64,000 bases of DNA, from NCBI GenBank assembly GCA_025618425.1, contig CM046832.1:73434619-73498618 (forward strand), read 5' to 3'. The translations under genes were made by a program, and so were the position numbers. Below are positions 56,801-64,000 of this stretch, piece by piece. How positions within the stretch are numbered: the stretch's first letter is position 1; every line of letters starts with the position of its first letter. The notes beneath the pieces are model-generated. The model searched no databases and was not told where the DNA came from. It saw only the letters and a program-made list of their open reading frames with translations. This DNA is from Heliocidaris tuberculata. Lineage: Eukaryota > Echinodermata > Echinoidea > Camarodonta > Echinometridae.

Positions 56801-59800
56801 CGTACAAAAACAAAAGTATATACAAACTTAGACAGCATGAACCTGGCAGAGAAAAGAAAAGTGTTCTTTCTTCTGGCAATTTCAATCATATACCATGTCA
56901 TTTGCTTCTCTCCTCTGACTCTCAAGTGATAGGTATTCCCTTAATTTCCTCTTAAAAAGAGCAAATTGAGCAAGTTGAGATAAAAACATGTTGAAATATT
57001 GACCATGCCTCATTTACATCTGTACAGTCAGTTATTCCTGACCAGTCAACAGCAGACAGTTGAAGATTGAAAGTCTGTTCTGTATATTTTTTCATGGATC
57101 TAATAGTACTAGTCCTGTGATGACCTATTGCCAGTCTAATATTTTTCCGTGTACAGAAAGTACAAGAATGGTCGCTAATACCAAGATCAATGATACCACT
57201 TTGACTTATTTTATTTTCTTTGCTACAAATAATATGATCCAGTAGAGAAGAACATGTAGGTGTAACGCGCGTTGCGTCTTTAATGAGTTGACTAAACCCG
57301 TGAAGACTCAACAAGTCAATATATTTTTTAGCCAATGGCGATTTGTGAAGAAGACAAATATTCATGTCTCCTAAAAGAATAATTTCGTCATCCTTCTTTA
57401 GTATATCAAAAGAACTGGACAATTCCTCGATAAACAAATTGTTCTTAGGAGGTCTATACAGAACACCCACAACAATTGGTTTTGATCTTGGTATAAGCAA
57501 ATTAATCCACAATGATTCCGCATCTCCTGTACATATATCATCAATAATATTAAATGCAATATCATTTCTGATATATAAACATACACCACCTCCAGAGCCA
57601 GAGGGTCGATCACGGCGTATGATTTTATATCCGTCTATTTCAACTTCTTCATCATTTATGGAATTATTTAACCATGTTTCAGTGAAAGCAATAATAGACA
57701 GGCTTATTCTTTTAAAAAGAATTCTAAGTTCCGATATCTTGTTCAGAATAGACCTCACATTAAGGTGTAAGAAATGAAGACCTTTGCCGTTAAACTTTTC
57801 TTCAAATTCCTGATAAAGAGAAATTTTTTCATCTGTGAGGTTTGGCAGAATTGTTTTTGCTTTCACTTGGTTTTCAGGTGTTTGACTGACCCTTAAATAG
57901 TTTTCTTTTAGTCTATCATCAATTTGGTTTTCTTTCTCTAGACAATCGTCCGTAAATAATGAATCACAGAAAGATGGCAGACTACATGTTAAACAATTCC
58001 AATTCTCATTAGGGCATTCATATAACCTACAGTACTCTGATGAACTTATAGCTTGACAATCAGTGTGAAACCATCTTTTACAATTAAAACACAAAAGGCC
58101 GCATTGATTAGATTTGACTGGCTTATCACAGCTTCCACACGGGAACTTATATTTCCGACCGTCACCTAATTTATTCTGACCATCACTGAATTCTGTCAGA
58201 CTTTCACTTAATTCGTTACCCGATTGTGTAGAAAAGGTAGAAAAGGCAGTTATCAGAGGTGAAAAGGGGCATTTATAAGAACGGAGAAATGTTCTGATGA
58301 ATTAGAAAAATTAAATCAGTAAAGAAAATGACTTATTACATTAAAAGGGATAAAAGGGATTACAAGGGATAAATGCTCTTGTTGAAATAGGAGCATTTAT
58401 CAGGTAAGGTGAGGGATGAGGTGAATTTTAACAATGGGCACTTATAAGAATACTACCTGCCTCGGCGCTTCGCGCATTTGAAGTTAGGCGCTACACGTCT
58501 CAAATATTGTTGTATCTCCACACTTAAGATAAAATTGGTATTCTGAAAATTGTTGTAACTTTTGTTGTAACTTTTGTTGTATCTTTGTTTACTCTGCGCA
58601 TGATCCTAATTTAAATATGCGCGCTGAAGATAAGATCACGAGATAATTGGTATTCTGAAAATATCATCTTATCTTTTGTTGTATTTTATCTTCCAGGTAA
58701 CTACAATAAACCTTACAACAGCTTCTAGCTGTATCTCATGATCTCGTCAATTTTTCTAGCTCAGAATCAGACAGTACATGTTCAAATAGCAAGATGGAGA
58801 CTGTGTGTGATTCAAGATCTCATAAAGAAGACATTTTAAAGAAATTACATGTGGAATTCGATGATTTTACATCAATATGTGACTTGGTTCGAGCAGAAGA
58901 GGGTGAGCCATTATGTTAATTAATTGCAGTCCAATCGAGTCCAATAGCGCATGGCGCATTATAAAACGCGTAATTTAATAACTAAATTGATATACGCGCA
59001 AAGCCCATCCTTACGTTTGACATAAGGGGTTCTCCTATTGGTTAACCTACCTATATAAAATCCATCTTGATTGGTAAAGTGTCGAAAAATGGGCGTGTCA
59101 AAGATAATATAAAGGCGCTCCTTAGAGAGATAATATCTACTTAAAGACAATTTTCAGAATACCAGCTTACAACAATATTAGCGAGATATTATCTCCGGAA
59201 GATACAACAAAAGTTACAACAAAAGTTACAACAATTTTCAGAATAACCCCTGATTAACTAATTTTTAATTTTCAGTTTATCTTTATTTTGTTATATATAT
59301 ATATAAGGGGTACTTATCTGAAGTTAAAGGGAAAGGGAGGGGCACTGTGTCCACATGCAACCCCCGGAGCGGTGGTTCTGACCATGGCCCCGTTGCATAA
59401 AACTTACCATTAACGGTAACTTTACCATCAATGGTAACTCCCATGGAAACCTTGATTTTGATTGGCTGTTGAGTTGAGTGATGTCACCATGGTAGTTACC
59501 ATTGATAGCAGAGTTACCATCAATGGTAAGTGTTATGCAACGGGGCACAGGTCTACATGTTATGATTGTTATTTCATCATTCTTCTATGTATAGTTGGGT
59601 GATGATGACACAAGTAACCTCACGGCCGTAACTGGAAGTACCGAATTTCTCATTGAATTGATGGTATGATGGGGGGGGGGGGGGGGGGGGGGGGGGACCT
59701 AAACTACGCACTTTGTTTCCAGCGGCTAAAAGGTCACCTTTTCAATGATTAATGTGAATTTCTTTCATATATCTTGGTTCTACATACTGTTAAATAAAAT

Positions 59801-61073
59801 CCCTGAAAAAATTACGACGGACAAATATCAATAACATTAATTTTCAAGTCGATGTCGATACCCATGTCGAATTTGGTCGAAAAAATGAAAGGGTCCTAAA
59901 GCTACGCACATGTAATAAATGAATGCAAATCTTGATTTTGAAGCTGACTAATGCAAATTTCACCCCGATTTCAAAATAGTGATAATATCACCCAAAATGA
60001 AGGAAAATTACTCATTCTTTTTGGCGAACTTAAATGATAATCTCGTTGCTCAGTCACACCAGAAGTTTGGCGCATTGAACGCGTCGTATATGTATTGCGC
60101 GTATTTGCGGGGTGTGCAGCTTTAGGACCTGCGTAGCTTTAGGACCCCTGACCATACAGACTCCCATCTGGTAGTGTCCGAATTTTTTTACAGGCGAGTT
60201 ATTGTTTGGTTGAACTGTACAGGAATTCTATTACAATTTAGCCCGAAATTCCCTCAAAATTGCATTTTTGAAAGTGCTTCCATATCAAATATTGTTCAGA
60301 ATGGAATTCTTAACACATGTGCCAAATGTGGTGCTTATAGACAAAAGTGCACAATTTTCAAGGTATGCCGCCTTACTAGCTTGTCTTTTTGTGAACTCAA
60401 CATATGTTGTATCAAATACATTTTCCCATGATATATCTTGAGCTAAGAAGGAGACAAGCTGCTCCTTGAGAGATAATGGGGAAAATATGAAATTTTGTGT
60501 ACAAAACATAAGGAGCGTTGTACTACTAAACCTGTCACTTTGAAACAACATTGCCAATTTGAGGATCGCCATAGAAAGTAAATTGAGACTTTTCAAACTT
60601 TCATAACTTTCTCATTTCGTAACCGATTTTGATGGAACTTTTTAAAAATTGCTTCTCTCTATCCTCTCTTTTCATTAAAATTGATTTTCCCCCACGGTTT
60701 CATTCTCCTTTAATGTATAATGCAGTCTGCATTCTGACTACTAAAATACAATGACTTGTAACAGGTGGATGTAATAGTTCATTACTAGCAGTTTGACAAA
60801 GAGGTAAGCATTAATTTGAATGCATTACTAAAATGGCCTATTCTTATTCATTGTCTATAGCAACGAATAAAATGGCAGAAGTAATCGAACTTTATATAAA
60901 AATAATTGAATGTCACCTTTCTCTTTGAGTTTGATGGCTGTATCACTATTAGGATTTCTCGTCATCCCTCTTACAGCAAATGTTCCATCCTCGATCAAGG
61001 CTTGGATTAGCGAACCACCTTGTGCTCCTGTCGCTCCGATAACGGTAATCAACTTTGGAGTCGAAGTCGACAT
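49802..61073 (-). CDS. NMRAL1-like: NmrA-like family protein, gene B (5 exons)
   Basis: Exons on the - strand: 61073-60917, 52520-52390, 51940-51700, 51228-51035 and 50041-49802. They total 963 nt, 320 residues plus stop, with exon lengths and phases identical to gene A. Features: Rossmann loop GATGAQGG (residues 13-20), MTRN (37-40), GDYDD, VVTGAY, VYSG and the EGKSKVEKF helix, a conserved MENILLDFIP segment, and a C-terminal DFDSFMK helix. Function by family: NAD(P)-binding redox sensor or regulator related to NMRAL1/HSCARG. It is intact, with GT/AG borders throughout. Introns are 8.4 kb (containing a CR1-like LINE), 0.45, 0.47 and 1.0 kb. The whole gene lies between two inverted ~950-bp repeats and converges on gene A. 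Confidence 0.93.
51035..51228 (-). CDS. NMRAL1-like: Gene B exon 4
   Basis: 194 nt; acceptor ATCTTCAG|ACCTGCC, donor AAG|GTAAGG. It encodes SDGKALLTIFKNPKEYIGR and TIEEYAAIASKHVAPYVIKA. Confidence 0.93.
51700..51940 (-). CDS. NMRAL1-like: Gene B exon 3
   Basis: 241 nt; acceptor CTTTTAG|GGGAAG, donor TGGA|GTGAGT. It encodes the VYSG strand, the EGKSKVEKFMFESGL helix and SVRQPVAMENILLDFIP. Confidence 0.93.
52390..52520 (-). CDS. NMRAL1-like: Gene B exon 2
   Basis: 131 nt; acceptor TTTTCAG|GTGTAC, donor AGG|GTGAGT. It encodes GDYDDPSSLD and YGVYVVTGAYDEKFYENKEV, nearly identical to gene A exon 2. Confidence 0.92.
52768..53140 (-). pseudogene. LINE 3' remnant, (TTGGA)n-tailed
   Basis: The - strand frame reads SPRTRSLLGDRSFTASASRL, WNGLPQILRSCDQLSTFRTQ and LKSYLFQIAYN, the end of a CR1/jockey-group RT ORF. 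A 3' UTR follows with GGCGCTTTATAAATACCC and then a (TTGGA)n tail at 52768-52790. Only the 3' end is present. It lies in gene B intron 1, same strand. Confidence 0.7.
53160..53430 (-). pseudogene. Second LINE fragment, RT thumb region
   Basis: The - strand translates as LPYLNYGILAWGNRIKSQLD, KILTIQKWAIRYINKAGF, then PLFxx-like SQLFWVFFKNKLLRISDIY. This matches the post-catalytic part of L2/CR1-type reverse transcriptases ('YLNYGIxxWG', 'IQKxAIR'). It directly precedes the 52768-53140 piece and may or may not be the same element. No ends seen. Confidence 0.6.
53437..53478. repeat. (TA)n microsatellite
   Basis: About 20 TA units in gene B intron 1. Confidence 0.95.
54346..56460 (-). pseudogene. 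LINE ORF 3' part: reverse transcriptase
   Basis: About 690 native residues; the first dozen or so of the open frame are translated from the inserted (TCAA)n tail. Motifs: KKDKTDVTNYRPISVLSVAS, FQSGFRHDYSTETCL, GMVLLDLQKAFDTVNH (catalytic Asp), CGVPQGSILGPILF, LLLYADDSVLL (YADD) and LHLGKTESILF, then the LQKxxxR-like thumb and the terminal FALFKRKLREYLSLESQ. All core RT boxes are intact. It belongs with the endonuclease piece at 56952-58300 and was separated from it by the nested insertion. It copies element RNA at nicked target DNA. Polypeptide function is lost as arranged. Confidence 0.87.
56422..56971 (-). mobile_element. Nested 5'-truncated copy of the same LINE
   Basis: 550 bp, nearly identical to 53880-54425 (the outer copy's 3' end). 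I see one base change (CTGGTAGAG/CTGGCAGAG) plus unit-number differences in the GAA, GAG and AT repeats. AAGTTGA flanks it on both sides (56415-56421 and 56972-56978). Removing it with one flank would put endonuclease and RT in one frame. Confidence 0.88.
56952..58300 (-). pseudogene. LINE ORF 5' part: PHD finger + endonuclease
   Basis: An open frame from the element's 5' edge to a premature stop at 56952. Zinc finger: CGSCDKPVKSNQCGLLCFNC, KRWFHTDC, then WNCLTC, a C4HC3 PHD pattern. After a linker comes an apurinic-type endonuclease: LHLNVRSILNKISELR, AFTETWLN, DRPSGSGGGVCLYIR, VGVLYRPP, LLGDMNI, SLLDHIICS and ISDHS, containing the catalytic Glu, Asp and His positions. The last residues (CSICSF and stop) come from the nested insertion. 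It would nick target DNA for target-primed reverse transcription. There is no in-frame ATG upstream of the finger; the nominal start at 58094 is a TTG codon. Confidence 0.85.
58312..58536. other. Intron 1 of gene B between LINE and MITE
   Basis: The phrase 'GGGCA.TTATAAGAA' recurs at 58268 and 58437, and AAAGGGAT words at 58345-58370. No gene. Confidence 0.4.
58537..59248. mobile_element. MITE with ~50-bp TIRs and a possible exon
   Basis: Left: GGTATTCTGAAAATTGTTGT, AACTTTTGTTGTAACTTTTG; right: CAAAAGTTACAACAAAAGTT, ACAACAATTTTCAGAATAACC. The inverted ends of about 50 bp are nearly perfect. A second related dyad lies further in (TTCTGAAAATATCATC near 58648, CAATTTTCAGAATACC near 59148). The interior carries a short coding-like segment at 58794-58902 followed by a splice-donor-like G|GTGAGCC. 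Confidence 0.75.
58794..58902 (+). pseudogene. Possible first exon left inside a MITE
   Basis: ATG opens METVCDSRSHKEDILKKLHV and continues FDDFTSICDLVRAEE to GAGG|GTGAGCC, which fits a donor consensus. Read through without splicing, the frame ends after 42 residues. I do not recognise the protein. It may be the stump of a transposase gene in a deletion derivative, or a captured host exon. Confidence 0.35.
59387..59546. mobile_element. MITE with GCCCCGTTGCATAA ends
   Basis: Left GCCCCGTTGCATAAAACTTA and CCAT; right ATGGTAAGTGTTATGCAACG and GGGC. The inner part is full of ACCATTGATGGTAACT dyads. No ORF. Confidence 0.8.
59547..60439. other. Gene B intron 1, 5' part
   Basis: A G-run of about 26 at 59671-59696. 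Two phrases, GGGTCCTAAAGCTACGCACA (59890) and 'AGGACCTGCGTAGCTTTAGG' (60124), are partly inverted and, with CCTAAACTACGCACTTTG (59698), suggest another inverted-repeat element at about 59697-60145. No gene. Confidence 0.45.
60440..60715. repeat. Right part of a long-TIR MITE
   Basis: GCCAATTTGAGGATCGCCAT, AACTTTCATAACTTTCTCAT and GGTTTCATTCTCCTTTAATG resemble the right arm of 35540-36122 (GCCAATTTGAGATTCGCATA, CCATAACTTTCT). The left arm is not clear. Confidence 0.5.
60917..61073 (-). CDS. NMRAL1-like: Gene B exon 1
   Basis: 157 nt starting MSTSTPKLITVIGATGAQGG. The donor is AAAG|GTGACA. TATAAAA occurs about 65-71 bp upstream. The same start residues as gene A support this ATG. Confidence 0.92.
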
Positions 61074-61137
61074 GATTCTTTAGAAACAACACACACATAA
61101 AACTGCACTGAGATGAGAATGAAAATGAAGATTTTTT

Positions 61138-61144
61138 TTTTATA
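61138..61144 (-). promoter_or_regulatory. TATA-like box upstream of gene B
   Basis: TATAAAA on the - strand, about 65-71 bp before the gene B ATG, mirroring the spacing of the TATA-like box of gene A. The following A-run makes chance occurrence likely. Confidence 0.35.
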
Positions 61145-61384
61145 GGGCACTGTGCACTAGTAGTGTTACGGTCGGTCGGCAGGTCCACAAAGAGTGGCAC
61201 TTTTCATCCAGTTAATTCAAAGTCGTATGCATGACTTGAGCCGTGTCTGAATCAGTATTGTATAGTGTAACGGCACGCCATACTCAACTGAATTCTTTAG
61301 CATTCCATATACACCACTTTGTTTAGAGGAAGTCCTCCAAGGTATATAGTGAAAGGGATTAGGGTAGATGTGACACAAGATAAT

Positions 61385-62345
61385 TTAATAATAGCGTCTG
61401 GTGTGACGGCGGATCGTGTTAAGCGGCAGATTGTGTACTTTCACAAAATCCGCCCGGCGGATTTGGTGACGGCACACAATCCGCTCGGCGAAAGGGCTGC
61501 GGCGGATTTGGTATCATTTCGCGAATATTGTTCCTTTTGAACGCATCGTTTGATAGTCTCATGTTATCAGACCCAACAAATTTGATATTCTCATACAATC
61601 AGACCATACATAATTAGATAATAATAATAAGCAATCAGGGCGATTCATCATGTTCATATGAAACACTACTTCAAATTGACCCCATTTTAAAGGTACAGTT
61701 TGATTTTGTTTTAGCTATGATAAAAAAAATTAATACAAACTTTTAGAAACAGCAAGAAAACCAGGAAAGGGATTTTAAAAAGATATTTTCAAGTAAATTA
61801 TGGCATTAAAAAAAAAATTAGTAACGTTGCGTAATACTATTTTTGCTTGAAACTCGTCATTTTTTTCCTCATACAAAATCGTTTGACGTGGGCGCGCGCG
61901 CTAAATTAACACACGATATGTAGCTACTGCACTGCGTGCACTGACTGTACTGTTTTCCGCACGAATTTTAATCAGGCGACGAAATGTCCTTGCTGAAGGA
62001 TTTCCTGAGTGGTTGGGGTTCCCTGAAGGAATCCCCTCCATGTTTATGTGCGTGCGTGCAAGTGGAGGTATATACGGATGTTATGTATCTGTATTATGTG
62101 TGTACATGCAAGGAGGTAGCTTGCCTTGTACCTACCCCCCCCCCCCGGGGGGGGCACTCAATATATTGGACAGACGGGTATGTGCCGCTTTGACGACCCC
62201 CTTTTTGCCGATGACTGTTCTCAAGATACCCAAATTTCCATAAACAACAGTTTTCACCCTTCTCACGCGTTCTCAAGATAAATTTAAGAAAGTATATTGA
62301 ATCCGACACGTGGTCGTCTTCTTATGGTTCAAGGTAGTCCAGATT
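61385..62345 (-). repeat. Right arm of large inverted repeat
   Basis: Inverted copy of 43869-44816. The inner end is TTAATAATAGCGTCTGG, the outer end GGTAGTCCAGATT. It has a 22-bp segment near 62010-62032 that the left arm lacks. The C/G run at 62135-62155 is a shared palindromic homopolymer. It starts about 310 bp upstream of the gene B start codon, so its inner, CCGCC-rich end is promoter-proximal. Confidence 0.9.
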
Positions 62346-62439
62346 CAGGCCGTTTTTTCTTTTCCTTTTTATGCGAGACCCATACGAAACCTATCGCACG
62401 CTAGCTAGCTATGCTCTTTTGACGCCGGACGGATTTGGT

Positions 62440-63540
62440 GAAACTTGTCATTTTTTTTCTCAGGACTAAAAAATCGTGTGTACGTGGGCGCGCGCGCTCA
62501 TAATGTAGCTACTATACTGCATGCACCGGCTGTGCTGTACTATATGCTTGCAGTTTTCCGCGCGAATTTTAATCAGATGGACGACGAAGTGTCCTTAAGG
62601 ATTTCCTAAGTGTGTGCATGCGTGCACGTGGAGGTATGGATGTATGGGGGGGGGGGGGGGGGGGGGGGGGTAACCTCGCTAGTCATAAGGACCGCTATCC
62701 ATAACGCGTGACTAAATAAATAGCGGTTTTGTACGAATAGCGGTCCTTCTGAATAGCGAGCAAACCATAGACAAATTACCTCGCTATTCATAAAGACATC
62801 CATTCATAAAGGACCACTATTCATAACTACTCATAAGGATCGCTATTCATAACGCGTGTTAAATAAATAGCGGTTTTCTATATGAATAGCGGTTCCTATG
62901 AATAGCGAGCGGACCCCGATGTATGTGTCTGTTATGGGTGTACATGCAAGGAGGTAGTTTGCCTTGTACCTTCTTGGAGGAACATCAATATCTCTTTGTA
63001 GTTATATTTCATTTCAAGCTATACCCATCCACTCTTTTCAGGTTTCCCCGTATTCCGCTCAGTCGTCATGCGCCTCGTCCTTTAAAGTGATTTGGTAACT
63101 TTGTAGAAGCTTGATAAAATCTGAGCTGCCTGGCCTTATGCTATCAGTGTATATAACATGGTGTAAAAATGAAGCCCAGGAAAAAAGGCACTTCAAAATC
63201 ATCATGTGCTTCTCAAAAGTAAACATATAAAAGTGAAATGCCAGACTCATTTACCCCTATAGACTCAGTGTTAGACTAAAGCGTATGACCATACGTTTTT
63301 GTAAATGGGAGTATTCAGTCATAGATAACATAATAATAGCATTATATATTTGAAAACCTTTCTATGCCTGGCTATTTATTTATCCTTCTGAACATCAACA
63401 TCTGAACATCTGAACAAGACAGATATCAAAATTCAACAATTTATTAAATCAAGCCTCCACAAATTTACCGAATCCCTTTAACATATATATTGCAGGCAAA
63501 AGGATATCCGACACGTGGTCGTCTTCTTTATTGTTCAATG
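62440..63540 (-). repeat. Diverged second copy of the arm repeat
   Basis: Same orientation as the right arm and directly outside it. Shared words: GTGGGCGCGCGCGCT, GTTTTCCGCGCGAATTTTAA, GTGTACATGCAAGGAGGTAG, TTTGCCTTGTACCT and, at 63508, CCGACACGTGGTCGTCTTCT. It is interrupted by a G-run (62646-62670) and by the palindromic insert at 62671-62900. This shows the arm sequence is a repeat family and not unique DNA. Confidence 0.7.
62671..62900. mobile_element. Two palindromic CTCGCTATTCATAA units
   Basis: Unit 1 (62673-62761) runs from CCTCGCTAGTCATAAGGA to CCTTCTGAATAGCGAG. Unit 2 (62780-62900) runs from CCTCGCTATTCATAA to GTTCCTATGAATAGCGAG. Both contain ATAACGCGTG.(A).TAAATAAATAGCGG. Each unit is an inverted repeat built from the words CGCTATTCATAA and AATAGCG, repeated many times. 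Confidence 0.7.
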
Positions 63541-64000
63541 CAAAGAAATTTCATTATTGAGAAAACAATTAATTTTGCTATTATGAACTGAAACGTTTAA
63601 TTTCCCAAAATCACGTCAACAATACTGTACTTGCACAGTTGTACATGATATCCATTAGGATATCAGATTGTCAGTAATGTAGAGCTATAATTTCTCTACT
63701 AAATTGGTTGGAAAATAGAACAAGAAGTATTGTAAAGAAATATATTGAATAAATTTGCGTAAATCATCGTACCGTAATGAATACATACGGCAAAATTCGT
63801 TGTAGAAGTTCGATGGATCAATTAGCTCCACAAGATAGAAAAATCAAACTGCTCTATAAATATTGCAGAAGCATTTTTTGTGTGATTTTGAATGAATATG
63901 CATAATCAGCGGATTTCTGCATAGAAGTTTAAACTTCACTCCAGTCATTGAGGGGGCATTGGCATCATTCATATTTATGTTATTTTTTTTTCTTCAACAA
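63541..64000. other. Terminal stretch, no gene recognised
   Basis: AT-rich sequence to the window edge. No coding, RNA or repeat feature identified. Confidence 0.4.

Larger units (their letters stand above)
53851..58300 (-). mobile_element. CR1-like LINE with nested self-insertion
   Basis: On the - strand the order is a PHD-type zinc finger, endonuclease, reverse transcriptase, 3' UTR with GAA/GAT microsatellites, AATAAA and a (TCAA)n tail. ATTAGAAAAAT occurs on both sides (53840-53850 and 58301-58311), a credible 11-bp target duplication. The frame is open to the 5' boundary without an ATG before the zinc finger, so the copy is probably 5'-truncated. A 550-bp copy of the element's own 3' end (56422-56971) splits endonuclease from reverse transcriptase. 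It sits in gene B intron 1, same transcriptional strand. Confidence 0.85.

Noticed and set aside
61319..61540. Matching open frames in the two arms of the large inverted repeat (also 44661-44999)
   Set aside because: Same translated repeat on opposite strands. The frame has no recognisable domain, and the CCGCC array produces apparent Arg/Ala-rich peptides.

Overview
The window looks like animal nuclear DNA, most probably from a marine invertebrate deuterostome such as an echinoderm. Genes are split by introns with GT/AG borders. Introns and spacers are AT-rich and packed with MITEs, foldback elements, LINE pieces ending in short tandem tails (TTGA, TTGAA, TTGGA) and a tRNA-derived SINE. Homopolymer runs of G/C are frequent. 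The phylum is an inference from repeat style, not from a search.

The host genes I can support are two paralogues of the NmrA-like (NMRAL1/HSCARG) NAD(P)-binding sensor family. Gene A is on the + strand (5143-26212) and gene B on the - strand (61073-49802). They face each other tail to tail. Each has five coding exons of exactly the same lengths (157, 131, 241, 194 and 240 nt) in the same phases, and each encodes 320 residues. Gene A's introns are long because of insertions, including a 3.8 kb element with roughly 1 kb inverted arms in intron 2, LINE remnants in intron 1, and a foldback element plus a long pyrimidine tract in intron 4. Gene B's introns 2-4 are short, but its intron 1 holds a CR1-like LINE that carries a nested copy of its own 3' end.

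The 23.6 kb between the two stop codons has no host gene that I recognise. It contains a complete Tc1/mariner/IS630-type transposon (29026-31466, TA target duplication, intact 363-residue transposase), a Mutator-like MITE family with 9-bp target duplications (one copy has an internal 81-bp unit amplified five times), hAT-like MITEs with 8-bp duplications, a pogo-like MITE with TA duplication and a foldback element with an internal hairpin array (49092-49530).

Gene B lies entirely between two near-identical inverted repeats of about 950 bp (43869-44816 and 61385-62345). This is the most unusual large-scale structure in the window. It could be a pair of dispersed repeats, the ends of a very large element carrying a gene, or a product of segmental inversion.
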